Of a stretch of DNA of 53,456 bases, positions 1 through 7,511 are shown piece after piece (the first letter of the stretch is position 1; every line of letters starts with the position of its first letter). The notes under the pieces are model-generated. The model was not told the DNA's origin. It saw nothing but the letters and a program-made list of their open reading frames with translations, and did no database searches. Source of the DNA: a bacterium (lineage in GTDB: Bacteria > Hydrothermota > Tepidihabitantia > B3-TA06); NCBI GenBank assembly GCA_012517375.1, contig JAAYVC010000073.1, positions 1-53,456 of the forward strand, given 5' to 3'. A program made the position numbers and the translations under genes.

Positions 1-1542
1 AACAAGGGCACACACATAGGAATAGAGGGAATACACTATGATACATCATCCAGTGATGGCACAATGAGACTTTGTATAAGACGCAGCCGCATTTGGACTG
101 ACGAAGAATTGGCAATGGATAGAACAACCCAACGCAAATTAATTTACTCCTCAGATAGTTCAACCTATCACTTTGTCTATCCTTCAAAAGGTTATATTTA
201 TTATACCCGCAGCACTGAACCTTCAGAATACTGGAAACCCGCCATAAATAGGGGGAGTAATGGGGCTCTTTTAGGTCGTGGAATATGGCCTGCAATGACT
301 CTTGATCAAACAAGTAAACCTATCGTAGTCTGGATGGACACCCTTGACAGTTTTCGAGTACATTACAACTATTGTCCTTGGGCAAATACGATTTTCACAT
401 ATCAGTGCCCTGAAAATTTAGATTGTGAACTTAGGCTATCCGGTGTGCCTGGGCCTGTAGCCATAGACTATGGTTTCGGAAAAGTTGGCAGTACCGTAAA
501 CCCAGGTGGTTTTGATGTCAGCAACCCGCCAAGCGGAAGTAATGATACTGGAACAGTACATCTTGCTTACATCAATGACGAAAATGAACTTCATTACGTT
601 CATTTTTTTAGGTCCACGCCAGAATCTCTCGTTGACCAATGCCTTGATGATGATATTGATATAAGCTCGCGCATAACAGGAACGTCGATAGAAGTTGACT
701 CAATCGCAAAAAAAATCTACATTGCTTATGGATGCGTAAAAGATGATATAGCAGCGTGCTATTATTTTGAGAAGGATTCTAATGGCACATGGCACGGCCC
801 AACAATGTTACCTTCGAGTATAAGCGATTCGACAAGTGAACCATTAGTTCCGTTTCTTGACATAGATGGTCTATTCTTGCGCGCCGTTTATAATGCTAAT
901 GACAAAATCTATTATAATCAAAAGTACCGGTATGTTGGATATCAAGGATGGCTGTCTCCATGTAGTTTGATTACTCAAATGTCAGGGAAAAACCATTATC
1001 CACAAATTGCAGGCAACCAGATAACTTGGACGAATTACGTAACCACTGATTCTAGCAATGTCTGGGCGAGATCTTTGAATGGTTCAGCTTTCAGACTTGA
1101 CACGGCATATCTCGGAAAGAGCTACTTTTGTCATACTACAAAAGAGGGTTCAGGTTCGGCACAACTTTATCAGCATGGTGTTTTCTCAGGCCCTAAGTGG
1201 GCGATATACTATCGAGGTTCTAACGGTTTTGGAGGTAACCAAGAAAGAGAAGGGGAACCCATTGCCTTTGTTCCCAAGGAACCGATATTCAAGATGTCCA
1301 TACCTAACAACATCCTTGTAGGTTCACGACTGAGCATCTTCACGACGGGCGGCGACTGCCGTATATTAGTCTATGACATAACCGGACGCCAGATTGCGAG
1401 CCAGGACATTAAGGATGTTTCAAAGCTTGCAAGAATCGAGACACCCCTTGACTGCAACGGATGGGCCAAGGGCGTCTACTTTGTGCGGGCAGTACCCCGT
1501 GAAGGTGAAGCAAAAACTTCAAGAGTAGTGCTCTTGAAGTAA
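1..1542 (+). CDS. Secreted protein, 5'-truncated, with C-terminal sorting domain
   Basis: The frame is open from the first base of the window, so the gene begins upstream and the ATG at 64 is internal. I recognise no enzyme family: the visible part is a beta-rich, aromatic and Asn/Asp-rich extracellular-type protein. The last ~75 residues resemble a type IX secretion/FlgD Ig-like C-terminal domain, with VYDITGRQI, then GWAKGVYFVRA and a terminal RVVLLK. The same kind of tail ends the proteins starting at 7512, 16222, 18572 and 36167. The tail suggests export across the outer membrane and retention at the surface; the substrate or partner is unknown. Confidence 0.75.
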   Translation, partial: NKGTHIGIEGIHYDTSSSDGTMRLCIRRSRIWTDEELAMDRTTQRKLIYSSDSSTYHFVYPSKGYIYYTRSTEPSEYWKPAINRGSNGALLGRGIWPAMTLDQTSKPIVVWMDTLDSFRVHYNYCPWANTIFTYQCPENLDCELRLSGVPGPVAIDYGFGKVGSTVNPGGFDVSNPPSGSNDTGTVHLAYINDENELHYVHFFRSTPESLVDQCLDDDIDISSRITGTSIEVDSIAKKIYIAYGCVKDDIAACYYFEKDSNGTWHGPTMLPSSISDSTSEPLVPFLDIDGLFLRAVYNANDKIYYNQKYRYVGYQGWLSPCSLITQMSGKNHYPQIAGNQITWTNYVTTDSSNVWARSLNGSAFRLDTAYLGKSYFCHTTKEGSGSAQLYQHGVFSGPKWAIYYRGSNGFGGNQEREGEPIAFVPKEPIFKMSIPNNILVGSRLSIFTTGGDCRILVYDITGRQIASQDIKDVSKLARIETPLDCNGWAKGVYFVRAVPREGEAKTSRVVLLK

Positions 1543-1617
1543 AGCTCTCTTGATAGTACAGACAGATAGTTTTTAGCGGAAGACAACTCTGTACAAGAAA
1601 GGCGTTTTCCGAAGCGC

Positions 1618-1645
1618 TTGACTAGCCATGACTCATGCGTATCAT
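1618..1645 (+). promoter_or_regulatory. Promoter of the adenylate cyclase gene (leaderless geometry)
   Basis: TTGACT at 1618-1623, a 16-base spacer, and TATCAT at 1640-1645. Seven bases separate the -10 box from GTG 1653, so the predicted transcript starts on or next to the start codon. The upstream ATG at 1635 lies inside the spacer and cannot be the start of this transcript. Confidence 0.65.
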
Positions 1646-1652
1646 TCTACTC

Positions 1653-3134
1653 GTGAGAATCAGCATCCGCTATAAGATAGCCGGTCTCCTCGTAGTACTC
1701 GTATTCCTCTTGATGGGCGGCACAGGTTTCGCGATTATTAGACTTGTGCGCCAGTCTTTTTTAGAGGAGATAAAGCTCCGTGGTATAATTCTTGCCCGCA
1801 ACGTCGCCTTTTCGGCAGAAGACCCCCTGATGGAGCAAGACGACCTTACCCTGGCGATTCTTTCAAGGGATGCCTTGAAGCATAAGGGAAGCGTTTACGC
1901 TTTTATACTTGACCAGGACGGTCTGGCAGCCTCGGCGCCTGCAAGAATGGAGCGCAATAAGGATTCAACTAGAATCTTTTTCCAGGACAGCTTATGGCGC
2001 AAAAGCATCCCTCATGCCATAAAAATACCTAAAGGACAGGATTACGCCGCACAGACGGTCTACGATAAGCACTGGGGCGAGATATACGAGGTTGCGGTAC
2101 CCGTTATGCTCGGAGGACAGAAACAGATAGGCGAAGTCCATGTTGGAATCGACCTTACAAGCCTGCAGGAGGCCTCGAGAAACATTCAGCTCGTTGTGGG
2201 CGGAATCGCTCTTGCCGGCATCCTTGTCGGCATCCTTGGAGCGTTCGGACTCGCTTCGCTCCTCATAAGACCATTGAAAGCGCTCGTTTTCGGTGTTCAC
2301 GAGATAGGCAGGGGAAACTTCGAGTTTCGCATAAAGAAACAGGCTAACGACGAGATAGGCGATCTTACGGTCGAGTTCAACAAGATGGCAAAAGACTTGA
2401 AGGACAAGGTGCTTATCGAGGATGCATTCAAGCGCTATGTTTCTCACCAGGTTGCAGAAGAAATACTCAAGGACCCGGACGTCTTCGCGAAATCCCTGAA
2501 GGGCGAAAAGAAGCCTGTAACGATATTCTTCGGCGATATAAGGGGTTTTACGACCATATCCGAGCAGCTGCCGCCGGAGGAGGTGGTCGCGTTCCTCAAC
2601 TTTTATCTGACCGAGATGACGACCATCATCTTTCAGAACGAGGGGACAATCGATAAGTTCATGGGCGACTGCATAATGGCGATATTCGGAGCGCCTGTAA
2701 AACACGATGCCGATGTCTTTCATGCGGTAAACTCGGCTGTAGAGATTCAAAAGAAGGTCGAGGAACTCAACAGACAGCGTCTACTGGAGGGCAAGCGCGA
2801 CATTCACGTGGGAATCGGCATCAATTACGGCGAGGCGGTCGTCGGAAATATAGGTTCCACACAAAGGCTCGAGTACACCGTAATCGGCGACAGCGTAAAC
2901 ACAGCGGCAAGGCTTCAGACTCTTGCAAAAGGAGGCGAGATAGTTGTTTCGGAATCCGTCTATCACGAGGCGAAGGACAAGTTCGACTTCATCCCGATGG
3001 AACCTGTACAGGTAAAGGGCAAGTCAAAGCTTTTGAACGTGTGGAAGTTAAAACTACCCATATACACAAGCGCAACATACGAAAGCACTCCGCCTGTTAA
3101 GCCTCACGGCGCCGATGAAAAGAAAGCGGATTAG
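1653..3134 (+). CDS. Membrane class III adenylate/guanylate cyclase with HAMP domain
   Basis: Predicted to make cAMP (or cGMP) at the inner membrane. Transmembrane segments lie at about residues 9-30 and 180-206 around an extracytoplasmic sensor region; a HAMP linker covers about 205-250 and the cyclase catalytic domain about 289-460. Metal-binding Asp residues sit in FFGDIRGFT (D295) and KFMGDCIMAIFG (D339); the Lys before the latter (K335) fits ATP selectivity, and VIGDSVNTAARL carries the Asn/Arg transition-state motif. GTG 1653 is preferred over the in-frame ATG 1635 because a promoter ends 7 bases before it, leaving a natural MRISIRYKI start. No Shine-Dalgarno site is visible. The Wbp-like genes follow 24 bases later with no evident promoter, so read-through is possible. 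Confidence 0.9.
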   Translation: MRISIRYKIAGLLVVLVFLLMGGTGFAIIRLVRQSFLEEIKLRGIILARNVAFSAEDPLMEQDDLTLAILSRDALKHKGSVYAFILDQDGLAASAPARMERNKDSTRIFFQDSLWRKSIPHAIKIPKGQDYAAQTVYDKHWGEIYEVAVPVMLGGQKQIGEVHVGIDLTSLQEASRNIQLVVGGIALAGILVGILGAFGLASLLIRPLKALVFGVHEIGRGNFEFRIKKQANDEIGDLTVEFNKMAKDLKDKVLIEDAFKRYVSHQVAEEILKDPDVFAKSLKGEKKPVTIFFGDIRGFTTISEQLPPEEVVAFLNFYLTEMTTIIFQNEGTIDKFMGDCIMAIFGAPVKHDADVFHAVNSAVEIQKKVEELNRQRLLEGKRDIHVGIGINYGEAVVGNIGSTQRLEYTVIGDSVNTAARLQTLAKGGEIVVSESVYHEAKDKFDFIPMEPVQVKGKSKLLNVWKLKLPIYTSATYESTPPVKPHGADEKKAD

Positions 3135-3158
3135 CACTTAAAAAGGAGTTCCTTAAAA

Positions 3159-4151
3159 ATGATTCGTCTAGGAGTTATAGGAGCAGGATACTGGGGGCCG
3201 AACCTCATACGCAACTTCGCATCGCTAAAAAATGTAACACTTGAAAAAATAGCCGATCTTGATCTGGCCGTTCTCGATAAGATAAAACCCGAATACCCCA
3301 ATACAAAATTCACGCAAGATGCGGACGAGCTTTTCGATTCGGATATCGATGCGATTTGCGTCGCTACGAGCGCGCCCACGCATTATGAACTCGCAAAAAA
3401 AGCGCTTCTTGCAGAAAAGCATGTATTCTGTGAAAAGCCCCTGACCCTGAAATCGGAAGAGGCAAGGGAGTTGGTGGAGCTTGCCGAAAAGAAAGACCGC
3501 AGGCTGATGGTCGGACACCTTATGCTCTATCATCCGGCGATACGTAAGCTGAAGGAATTCATAGACTCCGGGAAATTAGGAGAGGTCTTTTACGTAAATT
3601 CCATGCGGGTAAATCTGGGAATAGCGCGTTCCAACGAAAACGCTCTGTGGAGTCTTGCCCCTCACGATATCTCGATAATACTCTATCTTTTCGGTTCAAG
3701 CCTTCCCGTAGGCGTATCGGCAACAGGCAAGGATTTCTTGACCAAAGGGGTGGAGGACATAGTTTTTGCATCGCTATTCTTCAACGGAAACCAGATGGCC
3801 CATACAAGAGTCTCATGGCTTGACCCTGAGAAGATACGTCGAGTGAAGGTAACGGGATCCCGAGGCATTGCGATTTTTGACGACGTTGGAAAGGACTCGG
3901 TCGTCAAGTTTCACGAGGACTGGATTGAACCAAAAGAAGCGGGTGATTTCACATATCACAAGAGCAAAACACCCGGGATTTTTGAATTGGATAAAGTTGA
4001 ACCTCTTAAGCTGGAATGCGAGCACTTTGCTGAGTGCGTAATCCAAGGAAAGAAACCGTTAACGGACGGCCAGAATGGAGCCGATGTGGTATCCATACTG
4101 GAACGCGCCGAGGAATCTTTGAAAGACAAAGGAGCATACAAATCCTTATGA
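3159..4151 (+). CDS. Gfo/Idh/MocA-family oxidoreductase, WbpB/WlbA-like
   Basis: NAD(P)-dependent sugar oxidoreductase. The N-terminal Rossmann fold shows GAGYWGPN at residues 8-15 and the family motif CEKPL at 91-95; the C-terminal half is the usual alpha/beta substrate domain. At 330 residues it has normal length. A good ribosome site (AAAGGAG) precedes the ATG. Its stop overlaps the start of an acetyltransferase matching WbpD, followed by a WbpE-like aminotransferase, so the likely reaction is oxidation of UDP-GlcNAc uronic acid at C3 in the UDP-2,3-diacetamido-uronic acid pathway. The family is certain; the substrate is inferred from neighbours. WbpA- and WbpI-type enzymes are not in the window. 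Confidence 0.85.
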   Translation: MIRLGVIGAGYWGPNLIRNFASLKNVTLEKIADLDLAVLDKIKPEYPNTKFTQDADELFDSDIDAICVATSAPTHYELAKKALLAEKHVFCEKPLTLKSEEARELVELAEKKDRRLMVGHLMLYHPAIRKLKEFIDSGKLGEVFYVNSMRVNLGIARSNENALWSLAPHDISIILYLFGSSLPVGVSATGKDFLTKGVEDIVFASLFFNGNQMAHTRVSWLDPEKIRRVKVTGSRGIAIFDDVGKDSVVKFHEDWIEPKEAGDFTYHKSKTPGIFELDKVEPLKLECEHFAECVIQGKKPLTDGQNGADVVSILERAEESLKDKGAYKSL

Positions 4152-4732
4152 ACGAAAAGAAATACTTCGTCCACCCTACAGCCGTGGTGGATGAACCTGT
4201 CGATATCGGAGATGGCACCAAGATATGGCACTTTTCGCACATATCGGGCGGAGCCAAGATAGGCGAACGCTGCACCCTTGGGCAGAACGTGTACGTGGCA
4301 TCGAGAGTGACAGTTGGCAGCAACTGCAAGGTTCAAAACAATGTAAGCATATACGATCTTGTCACGCTCGAGGACAACGTATTCTGCGGACCAAGCTGCG
4401 TATTCACCAACGACATGAATCCGCGCGCAGCATACCCCAAAGGCGGAGCGTGGATACCGACGCTCGTCAAGGAAGGAGCGTCGATAGGAGCTAATGCGAC
4501 AATCGTCTGCGGAACAACGCTGGGCAAATGGTGCTTTGTCGGCGCAGGAGCCGTTGTAGCGAAGGACGTTGCGGACTACGCGGTGATGGTCGGCGTTCCT
4601 GCAAAAAGGATAGGCTGGATGTGCGAGTGCGGTAACCGCATGGATTTCAAGAACAGCGACACTTTTTTATGCAGCGACCGCTGCAAGGGCACTTATAAGC
4701 TCGAAGCGGACGTCGTAAGGAGGATAAAGTGA
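4148..4732 (+). CDS. wbpD: WbpD/WlbB-type left-handed beta-helix N-acetyltransferase
   Basis: Predicted acetyl-CoA-dependent 3-N-acetyltransferase acting on a UDP-amino-sugar uronic acid. The 194-residue protein is a hexapeptide-repeat beta helix with blocks strongly resembling WbpD: KVQNNVSIYD, NVFCGPSCVFTND, SIGANATIVCG and MVGVPAKRIGW. The ATG at 4148 overlaps the preceding stop (ATGA) and gives the family-typical start; a longer frame from 4034 would run into the upstream gene. After residue 158 a four-cysteine zinc-ribbon-like tail (CECG... CSDRC) is added, seen in some homologs but absent from the Pseudomonas enzyme as I recall it. The stop overlaps the next gene's GTG start, so the three genes are translationally coupled. 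Confidence 0.85.
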   Translation: MNEKKYFVHPTAVVDEPVDIGDGTKIWHFSHISGGAKIGERCTLGQNVYVASRVTVGSNCKVQNNVSIYDLVTLEDNVFCGPSCVFTNDMNPRAAYPKGGAWIPTLVKEGASIGANATIVCGTTLGKWCFVGAGAVVAKDVADYAVMVGVPAKRIGWMCECGNRMDFKNSDTFLCSDRCKGTYKLEADVVRRIK

Positions 4733-5829
4733 AGGTTCCTGCGATAGACATGTGGGCTCATCACGAGCCTTTAATGGCCGAGTTCAAGGAAGCGCTCGAG
4801 AGCACAGTTAAGGCAGGCGATTTCATTCTGGGAAAGGAGGAGAAGGAGTTCGAGGCTGAATGCATTAAGTATCTGGACGTCAAGTATGCGATAGGCGTCG
4901 GCAACGGCACTGACGCCCTAGCGATATGTTTGCGAGCAATGGATGTTGGTCCGGGCGACGAGGTAATCACTACTCCCTTCACCTTTATTGCGACCGCAGA
5001 GGTGATTGTCGCACTGGGCGCGAAGCCCGTTTTTGCGGACATAAAGCCCAATACCTTCAATATCGATCCGGCAAAGATCGAGAAAGCGATTACTGGAAAA
5101 ACCAAGGTCATCTTGCCCGTTCACCTTTACGGCCAGGCAGCCGAGATGGAACCAATTCTTGAGTTAGCAAAAAAACGCAATATCAAGGTTCTTGAGGACG
5201 CAGCCCAGGCATTCGGAACGACCTACAAGGGAAAGAAGGTCGGCGGACTCGGAGATTTGACTATATTCTCGTTCTTCCCGACAAAGAATCTAGGCGCACT
5301 CGGCGACGGCGGACTTATTACAACCAATGACGATGCGCTTTATGAAAAATGCCGCTTGATAAGGGTGCACGGCGCGCCGAAGAAGTACTACCATACATTG
5401 ATTGGCCAGAATTCAAGGCTCGATACCCTGCAGGCCGCTTTTTTGAGAATCAAGCTTCGCCATCTGGACCGCTACAACTCAACAAGGGCAAAGAACGCGG
5501 AAGCTTACAACAAAGAACTCGCGGACAAGGTTAATACTCCGTTCGTTCATCCGGATTCCAACCACATCTATCATCAGTATACGATTCGCACCCCGAAGCG
5601 GGATGCCCTTATTGAGTTTCTTAAGCAAGCTGAGATAGGCACTGGCGTTCACTATCCGTATCCCCTGCACCGCCAGCCGGTTCTTGAATTTCTGGAACTT
5701 GGCGAAGGCTCTTTCCCTGAATCGGAGAAGGCGGCAAAAGAAGTCATATCGCTTCCCTGCTACCCTGAGATGACCCAAGACCAGCGCTCATGGGTAATTG
5801 CGAAGATACGGGAGTTTTTCGCGAAGTAG
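4729..5829 (+). CDS. wbpE: DegT/DnrJ/EryC1 sugar aminotransferase, WbpE-like
   Basis: PLP-dependent, fold-type I sugar aminotransferase. The PLP lysine is K186 in FFPTKNLG; LEDAAQ (D157) contacts the cofactor ring, and GNGTDAL and GDEVI near residues 58-80 are standard. The 366-residue length is normal. The GTG start overlaps the upstream TGA. Together with the two preceding genes it forms a WbpB-D-E set, so it probably transfers an amino group to the 3-keto UDP-sugar uronic acid. The sugar may be an envelope polysaccharide precursor. Family assignment is firm; pathway assignment rests on the trio. Confidence 0.88.
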   Translation: MKVPAIDMWAHHEPLMAEFKEALESTVKAGDFILGKEEKEFEAECIKYLDVKYAIGVGNGTDALAICLRAMDVGPGDEVITTPFTFIATAEVIVALGAKPVFADIKPNTFNIDPAKIEKAITGKTKVILPVHLYGQAAEMEPILELAKKRNIKVLEDAAQAFGTTYKGKKVGGLGDLTIFSFFPTKNLGALGDGGLITTNDDALYEKCRLIRVHGAPKKYYHTLIGQNSRLDTLQAAFLRIKLRHLDRYNSTRAKNAEAYNKELADKVNTPFVHPDSNHIYHQYTIRTPKRDALIEFLKQAEIGTGVHYPYPLHRQPVLEFLELGEGSFPESEKAAKEVISLPCYPEMTQDQRSWVIAKIREFFAK

Positions 5830-5832
5830 CCA

Positions 5833-6678
5833 ATGGCCTTCTGGTACGCCAGGGGGAACCTCCCCCATGCAGGAGTAATGATTCTGGCTGTTCCGCTGGA
5901 GCAGACCACTACCGGCATACCGGGAACCAGGCTCGGTCCGGACAGGATAAGACAGTTCTCGGAAAACGCGGAGAGCTATAGTCCTTATTTCAAGAAGGAC
6001 CTGGCGGATTGTTCTATTTCGGACGCAGGCAATCTTGAGTTTGACTACTTGCCGACGATTAATGAGAAGCTTGCACTGATTCAAAAAAAGGTTTCGGACT
6101 GTCTCACACAAAAGGCCAAACCCCTCCTCGTGGGCGGAGAACACACGTTGACGCTCGCTGCTGTCCGGGCGATGATTTCGAAATATCCTGATCTTGCTCT
6201 ACTTCAGCTCGACGCCCATGCGGATCTTAGGGATGTTGGAGAATCGGGTTCTAAGACCGCGCACGACACCGTTATTAAAAGGGTTTCAGAGATCCTTAAG
6301 CCGGATTCGATCATACAGACAGGCATACGTTGCATGTCAAGGGAGGAGAGTGCGCTATCTGAGGCCTTGACTATGGATATAACCGACATCGAAGGCATAA
6401 GGAAAAAGCTCGCTAAAAGACCAGTGTGGCTGACGTTAGACCTCGACATACTCGATCCATCCATAATGCCTGCAGTAGGGACCCCTGAACCAATGGGCGC
6501 AAGCTACCGGGAGGTCATTGACCTTTTAGTGGGACTCAAGGGTATCAACTTCGTAGGTGCTGATATTGTGGAGTTCAACCCGCTCGCCGCCGATTTCGCG
6601 GCGCCTGCAGTTACCGCGGCCAATCTGGTGAGAGAGGCTTGCTGTCTTTTGGTCTGGTCAGCACATGGGCTTCAATAA
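5833..6678 (+). CDS. speB: Arginase/agmatinase-family ureohydrolase
   Basis: Mn-dependent ureohydrolase, most likely agmatinase (agmatine to putrescine plus urea). Metal ligands are visible: GGEH (H104), LDAHADLRD (D127, H129, D131) and TLDLDILDP (D203, D205), followed by VGTPEPMG. Length is 281 residues from ATG 5833, three bases after the preceding stop. ATG 5878 would give a start (MILAVPLEQ) closer to the family and has AGGAG just before it, though only two bases away, so the first 15 residues are doubtful. Arginase or formiminoglutamase activity cannot be excluded. Probably the last gene of the operon above. Confidence 0.85.
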   Translation: MAFWYARGNLPHAGVMILAVPLEQTTTGIPGTRLGPDRIRQFSENAESYSPYFKKDLADCSISDAGNLEFDYLPTINEKLALIQKKVSDCLTQKAKPLLVGGEHTLTLAAVRAMISKYPDLALLQLDAHADLRDVGESGSKTAHDTVIKRVSEILKPDSIIQTGIRCMSREESALSEALTMDITDIEGIRKKLAKRPVWLTLDLDILDPSIMPAVGTPEPMGASYREVIDLLVGLKGINFVGADIVEFNPLAADFAAPAVTAANLVREACCLLVWSAHGLQ

Positions 6679-6992
6679 AACTCATCGGATACATTAAGTA
6701 CACTTTGCAATTCACCAGTCAACCAGACCGCTAAAAGTATATGTAGCCGTTCATAGAATCGTTTTTTTCGTTAAAATACTATTTTTTTTCCGTCCGGCAA
6801 ATATCCTTAATTCAGAAAAGCACAAACTTGAATAAGGTATAGTGATGCCCTTAGGGTAAAAAGAGCAATACTTTACTCCTCCCGCAACCACTCGAGCTTG
6901 TTTTACTTTTAGGGTGCCGCTAATGGGCATGACTTTTTTTGTTCTTTTTGACTGGTGTCTAAAAGACAACGTTAGTGTTTTCTTGGGATTAA
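6679..6992. other. Intergenic spacer with no supportable gene
   Basis: About 310 bases between a rightward and a leftward gene, AT-rich with several T-runs. The only frames are short, lack a credible start and resemble nothing. The notable structure is an imperfect inverted repeat: GTGATGCCCTTAG at 6842-6854 against CTAATGGGCATGAC at 6920-6933. No clear intrinsic terminator is seen. Confidence 0.5.
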
Positions 6993-7361
6993 TTATTCTT
7001 CTATAACGGCGACTGCGGTCGCGTACTCCCTTAGGTGGGAGATGGAGATGTGGGCTTTCATCCTGCCCATAAACTCGGCAACCTTTCCATAGACCTTGAC
7101 AGTGGGACGCGAAAGCTCGTTATCAATTATCTCGACCTCGGTCCATTTGACGCCTCTTGAGTATCCGGTTCCGAGCGCCTTAAGGACTGCCTCCTTTGCT
7201 GCCCAGCGCGCGGCAAGACGTTCCGAAGGGTCCTCGTGCCTAAGGCAGAATTCAAGCTCCCTATCTGTGTAGACGCCCTTATGGAACCGCTCACCGAGTC
7301 TTTGGTGCGCCTTGCGTATGCGCTCGACCTCGATGATGTCTATTCCTACTCCAAAAATCAT
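6993..7361 (-). CDS. acpS: Holo-[acyl-carrier-protein] synthase
   Basis: Transfers 4'-phosphopantetheine from CoA to apo-acyl carrier protein. The 122-residue protein has the AcpS signature: GVGIDIIEVERI with metal ligand D8, and RWAAKEAVLKALGTG with E57, then HISISH near the C-terminus. The ATG at 7361 is chosen over an upstream TTG because it gives the standard MIFGVGIDI start and because a promoter (7368-7395) ends six bases before it. There is no Shine-Dalgarno site, so the mRNA is probably leaderless. Single-gene unit, convergent with the agmatinase gene. Confidence 0.93.
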   Translation of the reverse strand: MIFGVGIDIIEVERIRKAHQRLGERFHKGVYTDRELEFCLRHEDPSERLAARWAAKEAVLKALGTGYSRGVKWTEVEIIDNELSRPTVKVYGKVAEFMGRMKAHISISHLREYATAVAVIEE

Positions 7362-7367
7362 CCTGCG

Positions 7368-7395
7368 AGCATAAGGCAAAGCGTGCAAAAGTCAA
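7368..7395 (-). promoter_or_regulatory. acpS promoter (leaderless)
   Basis: Read on the minus strand: TTGACT (7395-7390), 16-base spacer, TATGCT (7373-7368), then six bases to ATG 7361. The predicted start point coincides with the start codon. Confidence 0.6.
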
Positions 7396-7411
7396 GGACC
7401 AGCCTTTCCTC

Positions 7412-7439
7412 TTGACAATGAAGTGCCCTACCGTATAGT
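7412..7439 (+). promoter_or_regulatory. Promoter of exported propeller gene
   Basis: TTGACA at 7412-7417, 16-base spacer, TATAGT at 7434-7439. The leader is about 65 bases and contains a hairpin (7461-7470 with 7478-7487, one G-U pair) just before the ribosome site. Confidence 0.65.
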
Positions 7440-7460
7440 TATTCAAGGTCTTCTAACGGG

Positions 7461-7487
7461 TCGGGTAAGATTTTCCTTCTTGCCCGA
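7461..7487 (+). promoter_or_regulatory. Leader hairpin before the exported propeller gene
   Basis: TCGGGTAAGA pairs with TCTTGCCCGA over ten positions (one G-U) around a 7-base loop. No U-tract follows. It sits 13 bases before the AAAGGAGG site and could stabilise the mRNA or set ribosome access. Confidence 0.45.
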
Positions 7488-7511
7488 CTGAGAGCACAAA
7501 GGAGGAAAAAA

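Noticed and set aside
64-1542. ATG 64 as the start of the first gene
   Set aside because: The same frame is open to base 1 and codes for similar sequence, so the gene starts outside the window.
4034-4147. Extended N-terminus of the acetyltransferase
   Set aside because: It overlaps the oxidoreductase gene by over 100 bases; ATG 4148 gives the family start and an ATGA overlap.
6751-6969. A 72-codon leftward frame in the spacer
   Set aside because: No credible ribosome site or leaderless promoter, low-complexity basic protein, no resemblance to any family.
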